This document shows positions 1-10,130 of a stretch of 64,000 nucleotides of DNA, one piece after another. The notes under the pieces were generated by a model. That model had not been told where the DNA came from. It made no database searches and saw only the letters and a list, made by a program, of their open reading frames with translations. The DNA lies in NCBI GenBank assembly GCA_034440635.1, contig JAOTON010001592.1, positions 1-64,000 of the forward strand, written 5' to 3'. The stretch's first letter is position 1, and every line of letters begins with the position of its first letter. The position numbers and the translations under genes were made by a program. This DNA comes from Lepas anatifera. Taxonomy: Eukaryota; Arthropoda; Thecostraca; Lepadidae.

Positions 1-2163
1 ATCTGGACGTATCACCCCCTTCAAATACCTGGTCATGATTTGAGCTAATGTCGAGCTGTAAAGTATCCTCAATAAATCCCAAGTTACTTCCACCAAAAGC
101 CTGCAATTTCTGTATTCATGGAATCTGTCATATTTAGGTTAAACATGTATTAAACTTATCAGAAAAGTTAGTGTAACTACGGCAAAAGCTGACCAAAAGT
201 ATCTAGCCACATAAAATACATAATCTGATTTTCGCTGCATTATACCTGGAGCTTTTGACCCACCCCCGTCACGACATAGGTATCTGAGAAGTTCACCTGA
301 CACTTGAATATTACGCCTGACGTTACCCCTTTGAAGGTGACTCACTTATTGCCAGCTTCTTTATGCTGACCGGGCCAGGATAAATTACAGGCTGGTGGAC
401 GTGAGACGCTTCAGCCTTTTCGACCCATCATCTTCCGGGGTACGAGTCCAACGCCTCTGCAGCCGCTCCAAATGAATTAGCGGCGTTATAAGTCCAAGCT
501 GGCCAGCTTCGGCTGACGTCTCGAGCAGGTCGGCAGGTTAACAACAGGTCAAAGCCGGCGCCTGTCTCAGGAGTGGCCATGATTTACACGTCACGAACAC
601 GGCCCGTAGCCTCCAACACGTCGGCGCGGCAGTCAATATAGCGATGTGGAATTCAGGGGCACCGCTATGAGTGCAGAAACCAGCCGCGTATTTTGTAGAT
701 GCCGGCCCCTATCGGCACTAACGCTGCTCGAGCAAAGCTTCTCAATGCTGCTGTCCCGTCCGGGATTTTCTGGGACTGCCGAGAAGATATAAGGGGAAGT
801 GAAACACCAAGTCATTCTCATCTACCAGATTCCCTGTAAGTAAACACGGATACCACAACTGGCTCACTGAGACCTTGCACAGGGAATTGTCCATGAATTT
901 ATTTTGACAAATCGGTGCAATAGCCCTTCCTCTGGTGCCGTAACAGAGACGAATCAGGCTGGCACATTCCTGAACGACGTCGTTGCCATGGAAACGGCTT
1001 TCATCTGCGTCCATCTCTCGGCAGCTCCATTCCAGAGCACCACAGGAGAGGGCTTCTGGCCTCGGTCGACACTGATGGCCTGTATTTACCAGCAGCAGTA
1101 GCGAGCCGTCTGCCCGGCCTCTCGGGCAGCAGCCAGTTCAGCAGCGGCTGCCACAGACAGACTCAGACAGCTGACCAGACTCCAGCCGCCCGGCCCACAG
1201 TCTGCTCCTCAAGGTCACCAGCAACTGGCGAATTTCGGCTCAATCGGGCCGGCCGTCAGCCTCCATTGCGGCGTGAGAAATCGCCTGGCAGAAGCCTGCG
1301 ACGGATGAACTGAGCCTGTGCTATGATGAGCCCTCCAGGAACGGCAGCTCTGGCCTCTGAGCGGCCGCCGGCTTGGAGTTCCAGCTAATCAGACAGACCC
1401 CCTGTGTGACGGCCCCACGGCTCCCGAGCCCACCTTACCAGGCTGACGAAACTGCGCTGAGCTGCAGCTCTCAGCTGATGATGTCATTTCACACCCAGAC
1501 GCACATAGGTGTAAATATCTAGACTTTGGAGCGAGCAAAGATGAAAATGTGTACACCAAACTTCAATCCTTACATTATCGCATTATTCACCGCTATGTTC
1601 CAACGCAAAAATTTCTGCCACCCGACGTATAGTAGGGAGCCTGTTGTGTTTACATTGTTTTGAAGTAGGCGACTTTAGACATTTCTTCTTTGATTGTCAA
1701 CTAGTGTAACCTATTTGGGATAGGGCTTTGCCGATACTGAAAAACACATTTAACTTAACCAACCAGCTATTGCGTTATGATTCGGCTTTCTTAGGGCTCC
1801 CGAAAGCTCCAGCGGTTGTTAACCTTGTTTTACTTCTTATCAAACAGCATATTGTCAAGCGTAAGCTAAATTAAGATGCACAGTATCAACCAGAGTACAA
1901 AGACATAAAACAGGAAATCATACACCTTTACTACGCAGAAGGGCTTATCGCTGGAAAAAGTAGTAAAGTCCAGCACATCGAGATAAGTGGAAACTGCTGT
2001 GGAGTGGAGAGGTTCCGTTTAGACGTCAAAGATCTCTGGTTTCTTCACGCACGCAGCCGTGTATGCCACGTATTTTACTGAGATTTGTCAAGTTGGCGAT
2101 AGCTAATACAGTGACACATACACAGATTCAAATATGTAGCCATTCAACTACCCATGTCTCGTG
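1..2163. other. Unique sequence, no recognisable gene
   Basis: I see no conserved coding region, tRNA or transposon terminus here. Open frames are short and overlap on both strands. Positions of about 1000-1480 are GC-rich and CpG-rich compared with the AT-rich sequence after 1500. This could be a CpG-island-like block or old repeat, but nothing in it identifies a promoter. Confidence 0.5.
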
Positions 2164-2167
2164 TTAA

Positions 2168-3190
2168 CCTCGCCCCACCGGGGGGCATCGATTGCCCCCT
2201 AAGGTTTTTCCGGGATAGCAGAAAAACGACGAAACGCAGCACCGCGGTTAAGAGCTCTACCTCTCACTGCATCATTTTCCCACCATCCCTGAAATTTTTA
2301 CCCCAGGTCACCCAAGGTCAGGTCACCAGACGAGGTCAACCAAGGTCACCTCACTTCAACTTTAGAGCTCTGTAAGAGCTACATTTCTATGTCGATCGAT
2401 TTGAAACTTACTACACTTTATGACCCTCCAGGGTCGACAAGGTGTATATCCGGGATTTTTCGATTTCGTGCCCTGAGGTCAGGTCACGAGGTGACCTCTC
2501 CCATTGAAAAAGCATGGGGAAAAGCTGTCTTATGATCTAAAAGTCACAAAAACGATTGAAAATGCTCAGCTTGATCAGAAAAGTGTTTTTGGACACACTT
2601 TTCCCGGATTCCAGGGGCCATATTTGCCTTTGACCTCTGCAAGGTCATCCAAGGTCACCAGGGGTCAAAACAGTATTTTGACAATAACTTTTGACCTAAT
2701 TAAGCTTAGAGCAATGAACAAAGACCATCGTGTTTGTCTTGTCACTGGCTTTCATTTTATATACGGCAGCAGGTCACTTTCTGACCTTTCGTGACCTCAG
2801 GTCATACTAGGTCACGAGGTGACCTCTGGAGGTCAAACCATGGGCGGGAGGTCTTTACGTTTCACATAGCGGAAAAAGTACTGGCCATTTCCTATCAAAT
2901 GTACTTTACTAGACCTCAATAGCTCTAATGGCATAAGAGTTATGCCCAGTTTGCTTAAGCATTGCATATTTGAGTGAAAATAGCCGATCTTGACCTAATT
3001 TGACCTCTGGAGGTCAAACCATTGACCTGAGCACTAAAACATGTGAAGAATTTCGTACTGAATTCACGCGAGCTTTCTATTGCACTTTGCAGATTTGCGC
3101 TAACGCTCATATTTTCGGAGTTAGAGGGGGAGGGGTCATCGATGGCCCCCGGTGGGCGAAGGTGGCGCCGGACCCCCGGTGGGGCGCAGC
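2168..3190 (+). mobile_element. TTAA-flanked piggyBac-type non-autonomous element, copy 1
   Basis: The element is flanked by TTAA on both sides (2164-2167 and 3191-3194), the target-site signature of piggyBac-superfamily elements. The left end reads CCTCGCCCCACCGGGG and the right end is its inverse, CCCCGGTGGGGCG. Just inside each end lies a palindrome of the form GGGGG-CATCGAT-CCCCC. The interior encodes nothing recognisable, so it would need transposase supplied in trans. By eye I count about 20 copies of AGGTCA or its complement TGACCT. They include an inverted pair with 5-bp spacing (2481-2497 and 2809-2825) and an everted pair with 4-bp spacing (2820-2835). Three further copies lie at 13042, 25746 and 51647. 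The superfamily call rests on TSD and termini only. Confidence 0.8.
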
Positions 3191-3200
3191 TTAAATTCCT

Positions 3201-3234
3201 TGGCGGAGGGGAGGGGGAGGGGAGGGGGAGGTAG
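3201..3234 (+). repeat. G-rich tract
   Basis: This is a run of GGAGGGG/GGGGGAGG blocks directly after the right TTAA of copy 1. It contains at least four G-runs of three or more with short loops, so quadruplex formation is possible. It is otherwise simple sequence. Confidence 0.6.
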
Positions 3235-6208
3235 TTGGGACGGATTCTAGGCAGGGTAAAGTATTGGTTTCGTGATGTCATACCGTTGAGTGTAAGCCAT
3301 GGACATGTAAATATACCCCCGATGGAAACTGTGGTGAAAAAGATGAAAATGTGTGTTTAAGATAAGAATGCGTGTTTCCCCTTGTGATGTTTTTGGAGTA
3401 TGAATTTGTTTTTTTCAAATGACAGAAAGGTGACCATGGGCAGGCCGTACACAACATCATTCTGATAGTTTCCTGTATAAATGTCTTTAGTCATATCAGT
3501 CTGGGCCAGCCTTGCAGTATCTGTCTTTTTTTAGCGCTAACTAAATTCTATTAAAAAAAGCTTCTGGGCAAAATAAAAATATATTGTAATGTTCGGTATG
3601 GAAGTACATGCGGTAAAACTGAACTCTTGCTATGTCGTGGTCGGTGGCAGCCCAATCTTCTGCACGGGCAGCCAAAAGTGAGCTGTATGAGTGAATACGT
3701 ATAATATGCCAGTGTCAGCAGACATTTTAGAGCTATCAAGGAATAACATTTGTCCTGGAGGCAATATTTAAAACGATTATGACCAGTCGTTTTGGAATAC
3801 TTGGTGATTCTTACAAGCCACCACGTGCTTTCGTCTTGCACACCTTGCCAAGTTAGATCGATACTTGGTGATACCTCGTATTAAGCATAGAGTATGTGCA
3901 TGTACTGTAGAGTTCATCTCAAAAGTGGGGCTCCTATCTTACAGGTGCTGAGCTGTCCAGGATAGATGTTTAGAGCGCCATACCTGATCACCATGATAGA
4001 AGTCAGGGCACCACAGTGATGGACATCATGCAGATTATTAGGCGTGGGGCTCTCTCACATCATCGGCAGTAGGCTTGAGCAGCCGAGGGCAGGAACGATA
4101 CTTGTGACAGACTGTACGGCTACGGAGCCTCCAGCCCAACTGATCCACCCCGCTAAAGAGTTTTTTCATTTCTTTGCTCCTGCAATGAAATGCAGTGAAG
4201 TCGGATCGTAATTCAAATGTTCGGCAGACTTGAGCTGGTTTTTGGCGACCCAATGCATAGCTTATTTTGACTGGAGTGTGACTCACAACATAACGTGCAG
4301 AAAATGACCCAAATCACATTATCCCTGCGAAACGATTTCAGTCATAAGCATCGAACGCATCCCGCTAGTGTTGCTGCATCCCAAAATAATCCTAGCAGGC
4401 GGCTTTCTATTTATCTAGCATATCAGTCAAGCGGCCATATCTAATAGTATTCCATGTCATCCCCACACTACTCTTAAGAATTTCGTCCATGATTTTATTC
4501 TGCCTATGTGACCTTGTGCTGATTTTGACACCAGGCACTGTCCGTGCATGTATGGCAAGTTCTCATGAATTTGTGGACGACGACACTTTCAGCGGTATTT
4601 GTGAAACACGAAACATTCACGTATTTATGCATGTATGCGGTTTCTGTAGTGGAGGAACCAGAAATGTGCAGGAAATAAAAAGCTTCATGTGAAACCACGT
4701 AAGAATATTTACAGTTTAGGGAATATGCCGTTTCCTTCCATTGGACATCATTGCATTATGCATATTTTGACCTTCCATCAGCCGGAAAGTAGTTGAACAT
4801 CCCTTTAAGTCCCATTCCTGATGCTTTTCGCAACTTTATACAACATTTCCACGAACCCAAATAGCTGAAACAGCACACGTCAACATCCCAGCCATGGGTG
4901 AGCGCAGACCTCATCACAAGCTTCCCCTTTGGGTTCTGACATGACGTCCTGGGGCGTCGGTCCCGGCGTGATTTATCTGTCTTCCGGCCGGTTTCCGCGC
5001 TGCCCGCCGCCGGCACCACTCCCGCCAGGCGCGACATCGTAAATCTGCATCACAACCGGCGACCAGGTCTGCTCACACGACACCGCTTATTAATGACTCA
5101 GAAATACTGGCTTAACAGGCACAGAAAGCATGTCCAATGAGACTGACGCAGAGATTCAACATTCGATTTAACACCGTGTAGCCGCACCCTCGCTTGGTCT
5201 GTTTTCCATTGGTGTGATGCTAATTTGTGTTGACAGCATGATTTTTCAGTTTGGTACAACCTGAACCGAAGGTAAAGACATTATGATTCCGGGTCAGTCG
5301 CCTGGCAAAGCGCTGTATTGGTGATGTCAATGTCATGAATCACTTCAAATATTATTTAAACATAATTTCTGAAACATTGCAAAAGTGTTCTATCCATAAG
5401 CCTGCCAACGAATGCAGCGAGTAAATTAAATAAATGTCACAATAAATGGAACAAAGTTTTGCTGTCATACCCATTGCAGATACTGCACACTTGTATACGT
5501 TTCGACCCCAACATAGAATGCAGATCAATGATATCCTGTTCGTGAACACTCGGGTCGAGCTGGAAGCGTTCTCACCGAGCTTCGGGTGAAGCGATTGCAG
5601 CTGTTGTGCTTCACGGGAAGTGATTGCAGCTTCTGGGCAGGTCTGTGCTGAGCTTCATGGAAAGCTTCATGGACAAATAAATAAATAATAAATAAATTCT
5701 GATCAATAATAGGCGAATACAGTGGCCGCTAGTTTATCTTGGAACTCAACACATAAAGTTGTAGTGATATATAATTCATCATTTACCCGTCCTCATAAAA
5801 CAAATTTTGATTTGAGACAGGTTGCCTTGTCACACTTCAGATAGCTAAACGGAGCAGTTTTGCCTGCATCTGGACATGCGTAACAAATTTTTCAAGATCA
5901 GCTCATTTTAGCTTATTGACACCTCCTCCGGCTGTCTCTCTCTCTCTGAGGACATCTCAGGGAACATTTTTGAAATGTTTTGGGATATACACATCCTTTT
6001 CAATGTTCATCGTTAAAACGAAGGCTGCACAAAGGCACGCCCCGGTCAACTATCATTGTTGTGATTTAAGGTCACCGCGACTTCTAATGTCCAATGACAC
6101 CCACGCCAATATAGATCCGGGAGCGACGAACGAATTATAATTCTGGTGACATGTATTGTCTTTTTTCAGAAAATTGACTGACCAACAAAAACACGTTCTG
6201 AGCCCTAT
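3235..6208. other. Unique sequence, no recognisable gene
   Basis: Mixed-composition DNA without supported coding or RNA features. A short AAATA/AATAA simple repeat lies at about 5674-5698. The longest frames, around 3551-3841 and 4756-5037 on the minus strand, have no recognisable domain and no splice or start context that I trust. Confidence 0.5.
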
Positions 6209-6265
6209 CTAGTCCCACCATTTTTCTAGGATTGGAGATAAAAGGTTGAATGTTGTCATTGTGAA

Positions 6266-7137
6266 TAGTCCTAAAAATAACCGTCTTACATTCACACTAT
6301 ATATTGATGAGAAAAGGCCAAGATAATAAATAATATTTCGAATACGATTCTTTGTCAAGTTTTGAATGACCAGAAATACGTAAATATGTAATATTTAATA
6401 TTTCGGTTTTTTTGTTCCGTAAAACACGCGGACATTCGAGGCCTACAACCTTTGTACACAGTGTTAACATATTAGCAACATATCTTCCTTAAGTTTCACG
6501 TTATTTTAACATTTACAATCGATGAAAGAAAAATATAATACGCACACGCACATCGAATCTGAAAGGGAATGCTGGGCCATCAACAACCATCAGAACGAGG
6601 AGTACGGGGGGCGCGGTAGTGGAGTGGTCAGTGTAGCTGGCTTCCACGCAGCCGACCCCGGTTCAAGGCCCGGCGGCTTCCCTGGACAAGGAGCAAGTTG
6701 GCTCCCGAGAAACCCTTCCAACAGGGAAAAAGTTGGCGACGCCGTATGACCCTGGCAGTTGGTGCGTCGATAAGCCCCAATAATAATAACGAGGAGTACG
6801 GGACGGGGAGGGAGTAGGCGCCATGATGAACCATGTTTGTTCATCTGGGGCTTTTGGTTCCAGATTTCCAGGGACTCTTTAATTTTAAAGTCAGCATCAT
6901 CTTTGCATATGTGTAGTATTTCTATGATGAATGTCCTGTCTGTGATTTGTGTGTCTGAATGAAGTTCTCTAGTGTGATCCCCTAAGTGTTTACCCCGTTC
7001 CTTTCGTCTTGCGTGGCCTAAATGTTCCATGAATCGTGTCCTGATTTGTCGTGTGGTTTCGCCTATATATATTTGAGAGCAGAGGGCACAGGTAATTGTG
7101 TATACTGTATTTTTTTACGTGGCACCTACCTTTTAGT
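6266..7137 (-). pseudogene. Penelope-like element 3' fragment (GIY-YIG endonuclease), left arm
   Basis: Reading the minus strand from about 7126, the translation runs through a GIY-YIG nuclease core of the Penelope-like type. It has VYTITC, then CALC, then SQIYIGET, TTRQIRTRF, EHLGHA and a C-terminal part ending NQKPQMNK near 6820. Penelope-like retroelements carry this endonuclease C-terminal to the reverse transcriptase and use it for target cleavage. Only the endonuclease and 3' untranslated part are present; no reverse transcriptase is seen. An extra A in an A-run near 7112 shifts the frame compared with the other arm. A SINE (6609-6787) interrupts the segment. It lies head-to-head with the copy at 7138-8222, together forming a long palindrome. 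This is a dead fragment. Confidence 0.8.
6594..6802 (+). mobile_element. tRNA-derived SINE, full length, with 15-bp target-site duplication
   Basis: The SINE body is 6609-6787, flanked by the perfect 15-bp direct repeat AACGAGGAGTACGGG (6594-6608 and 6788-6802). The 5' part is tRNA-like: box A-like TAGTGGAGTGG and box B-like GGTTCAAGGCC, the internal RNA polymerase III promoter of SINEs. The 3' part carries the domain TTGGCGACGCCGTATGACC followed by GTTGGTGCGTCG and an AATAAT tail. The opposite arm of the surrounding palindrome (about 7670-7690) has the uninterrupted target. Insertion therefore post-dates formation of the palindrome, or hit one copy before it. The same family is at 18828-19014. 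Confidence 0.9.
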
Positions 7138-7420
7138 ATATGGCACCCACCCCAAATATAAAACCGCAACATACATATCTCTCCCATTTATAGACGACCA
7201 ACTGGTACGCAGAATCACCACCGCAGTCAAATCATCAGACCTCAACATCTCAATAGCATGGAAGAGTGGTCGAACTCTAGCCAACACCCTCATCAGATCA
7301 TCCCTCGAACCACCACCCTGCCCACGAGGATACAGAAAAACATGCCACACAAGCAACTCGGTACTAAAAGGTAGGTGCCACGTAAAAAACACAGTATAAA
7401 TAATTACCTGTACCCTCTAC

Positions 7421-7458
7421 TCTCAAATATATATACATACATATATATATATATATAG
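7421..7458. repeat. TA/CATA microsatellite inside Penelope-like fragment
   Basis: Alternating TA with interspersed CATA. It sits exactly where the left arm has the short ATATATATAGG that encodes IYIG, so it is an in-place expansion of coding sequence. Confidence 0.85.
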
Positions 7459-7800
7459 GCGAAACCACACGACAAATCAGGGATACGATTCATGGAACAT
7501 TTAGGCCACGCAAGACTTCATTCAGACACACAAATCACAGACAGGACATTCATCATAGAAATACTACACATATGCAAAGATGATGCTGACTGTAAAATTA
7601 AAGAGTCCCTGGAAATCCAGAACCAAAAGCCCCAGATGAACAAACAGGGTTCATAATGGCGCCTACTCCCTCCCGTCCCGTACTCCTCGTTCTGATTGCT
7701 GTTGATGGCCCAGCATTCCTTTTCAGATTCGATGTGCGTGTGCGTATTGTACTTTTCCTTCATCGATTGTAAATATTAAAATAACGTGAAACTTAAGGAA

Positions 7801-8180
7801 GATATGTTGCTAATATTGCTAATATGTTAACACTGTGTACAAAGGTTGTAGGCTCGAATGTCCGCGTGTTTTACGGAACAAAAAAACGAAATATGGAATA
7901 TTACATACTTTCGTATTTCTGGTCATTCAAAACTTGACAAAGAATCGTATTCGAAATATTGTTTATTATCTTGGCCTTTTCTATATATGTTCGATATGTT
8001 GCTAATGTTGCTAATATGTTAACACTGTGTACAAAGGTTGTAGGCTCGAATGTCCGCGTGTTTTACGGAACAAAAAAAAACGAAATATGGAATATTACAT
8101 ACTTTCGTATTTCGGGTCCTTCAAAACTTGACAAAGAATCGTATTTGAAATATTGTTTATTATCTTGGCCTTTTCTCTTC
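7801..8180 (+). repeat. 192-bp tandem duplication in the 3' part of the Penelope-like right arm
   Basis: The block beginning GATATGTTGCTAAT at 7801 starts again at 7993, and the following roughly 190 bp match closely. Both contain the stretch with GTTAACACTGTG and TACGGAACAAAAA. The left arm (about 6300-6490) has the block once, so the duplication is private to the right arm or was lost on the left. Confidence 0.85.
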
Positions 8181-8222
8181 AATATATAGTATGAATGTAA
8201 GACGGTTATTTTTAGGACTAGT

Positions 8223-9672
8223 CCCACCATCTTCACAAAATGTTTTAGTTTAGAACCTGGCTTCCGACCACGAAGCACGACGAGGGTCTCAGCAGATGCA
8301 TATCCGGGACCCATGGCGTGCAACGGAGTTTCGAGCGAGTCAGAGGCCCCGGTGGTGACACCCCTGTCGGCGTCAGCAGGTCAATTCCTGCCTTGGCTTT
8401 GCGACCAGAGATCGAACCATCGGGCGAATTATACCCTTGTCGCATTTTCTGCATCAACTTCCGGGCGATGATGGGGTCGGTACCGGGTCACTTTTTTCTC
8501 CTCAAAGGGTCAGTTTTGGGGAAAAATAAAATATCAAGCAGGTGGTTTCTTAGTATGCTCTATCACATGTCTATCTCAATTAAAATCCCATTATGAAGGT
8601 AACACATTTCCTTTAAAAGGTTGGCTGAATTTTCAGTATGAATGACATTGACAACGCGGAGTACATTTGTTTCCACTCTAGGAAACAATAAATCTAGGTC
8701 TTGCTCCTGACTTACAGTTTCACCGCGGATGATTTCTTCCTCAAAGCGGTTTTACACCAGCGCTATTTCAAACTTTTTTGTATTGCCGTTTTTTTGTACA
8801 TTTACTTATTTATGACTGTTGATGCATGCAAGCGGTGATGTAACTAGACGCGGTCTCCCCTACCTATTTTCTGCAAGACAGAACAACATGGATGAAAAAA
8901 TATCGACTATATCGACCATTGGTGAAATTGGTCAAAGGCCATCTTCATTCTTCAAGTGAATCTGTTTTAACGAGACTTCTCTGGTGCTATTCCTAGACTG
9001 AATACCACATTGAATTCCAGATTCGTCATTGATATTGGCAGGCCTCTCAGTCCATACGTAACATATGGTCGCTTCCATCCCCTAAGATATTCTTCAGTAG
9101 ATACCAGTGCTACTGGAAGATATTTTTGTATTATTTTATTTGACGTTTAAGTCCAGGCGTTTAAATGTAAGCAAACAATTACCAGCCTCACACTAGGGTG
9201 GGGTTTCTCCGCGATCTCACATCAGAGAACATCTCACATTAATGGTTCCTTCAACCAGTTCTTGAGGTATGCAAGCACTCAAATACAGCTCACTTTTTGG
9301 GCTTCACAGAAAAAATATCCAGTCAAAAGAAATAAAAAACTGCTGGTTGTCCTGTGAGTGTATGCGTTTTCTTGTGCTTAGATTTTAAAAGCGCGCACTG
9401 TAGGTATTCAGTTGTGGTGTGCTGCTTTTTTTAAAAGCCTTTCTAGTCATGCTGTAGTATTTGGCCAGGGTTTCCCCACATATCTCTGAAAGAGCTCGGG
9501 CCACTTTTTATTTGTGCGTGATTAAGTCTTTTTCTGCCTCAATATTCAACAGGCCAAGGAAATGCAGTATCCTCGGTGGTCTATTTCTGTTTCGGGCTGT
9601 GCTATTTCGATTATATTTTTAACTAGTACTAGACGGCACGTCTCGCGTTGCGAGATTGACCCTCTGGGCGCG
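8223..9672. other. Mostly unique sequence; partial TTAA-type terminus near 8618
   Basis: No coding region is supported. The stretch at about 8570-8620 (ATCTCAATTAAAATCCC through ACACATTTCCTTTAAA) resembles the right end of the TTAA element at 61188-61631. It is probably a solo end of that family. The rest is unassigned. Confidence 0.45.
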
Positions 9673-10130
9673 TCACGAGATATAGAGGGTGAGTGTGAGA
9701 GAGAATTGATAGGTGCGTCGACTTATTTTAAAAATTTGGAAATCGGTCGATAACTTTTCGAGTAATGGGCCTTCAAAGTCAGACCTATATTTTGAGCCCT
9801 TGTAAACGAACTCTCGATACGCTAGTGTTAATCTATTTAGATATTTGGTAATCAGTCTTAGTTGGAAGGGCATAATTGAGCGTGTGAATTTCAAATAGGT
9901 GGGATTATTACGGAAGTTTTGTGACAGTCTTTGTACAAGCGAATAAGCAAATGGATGCCATCGTGACTCCATATAAGTGACTTAATTTATTCCGTGTGTA
10001 CAACAGGCCAGAAACATTACTAATCAAATCTCCCACGGATCTCGATCCTTTCTCATCCCATATTTTAACTATCGCATTGTGATGTTTTGCATAATTTGAA
10101 TACCCCAAAGTGTCTGATAAAATAATTTTG
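9673..10130 (-). pseudogene. Degraded L1/Tx1-like LINE, C-terminal part of ORF2
   Basis: Two overlapping minus-strand frames (about 10130-9908, then 9972-9673) join across a frameshift near 9955. The first reads AIVKIWDEKGSRSVGDLI, then KLSHLYGVT. The second continues YSLVQRLSQNFR and on into a basic stretch. The order (IW motif, DLI, a G, an L-x2-YGV motif, a YxSLVQ motif ending near a W/F position) is like the region after the reverse transcriptase in L1-type ORF2 proteins. There is no catalytic domain in the window, so this is a 5'-truncated dead remnant. The family call is by pattern memory and is moderate. Confidence 0.45.

Larger units (their letters stand above)
7138..8222 (+). pseudogene. 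Penelope-like element 3' fragment (linker and GIY-YIG endonuclease), right arm
   Basis: The plus-strand translation from about 7160 gives a Penelope-type linker (ISLPFIDDQLVRRI, then a Cys-rich stretch ending KGRCHVKNTV). The GIY-YIG region follows, but it is broken. A TAA replaces the tyrosine codon near 7396, two cysteine positions are changed, the YIYIG codons have expanded into a TA/CATA microsatellite (7421-7458), and about 40 bp after EHLGHA are lost compared with the left arm. The coding part ends with a stop near 7654. The rest is 3' untranslated sequence with a 192-bp tandem duplication. It extends further upstream into the element than the left arm does, so the two are unequal 5'-truncated copies placed head-to-head. 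Confidence 0.8.

Noticed and set aside
6609..6680. tRNA gene
   Set aside because: Box A and box B are present, but there is no acceptor stem, and a SINE 3' domain and target-site duplication follow.
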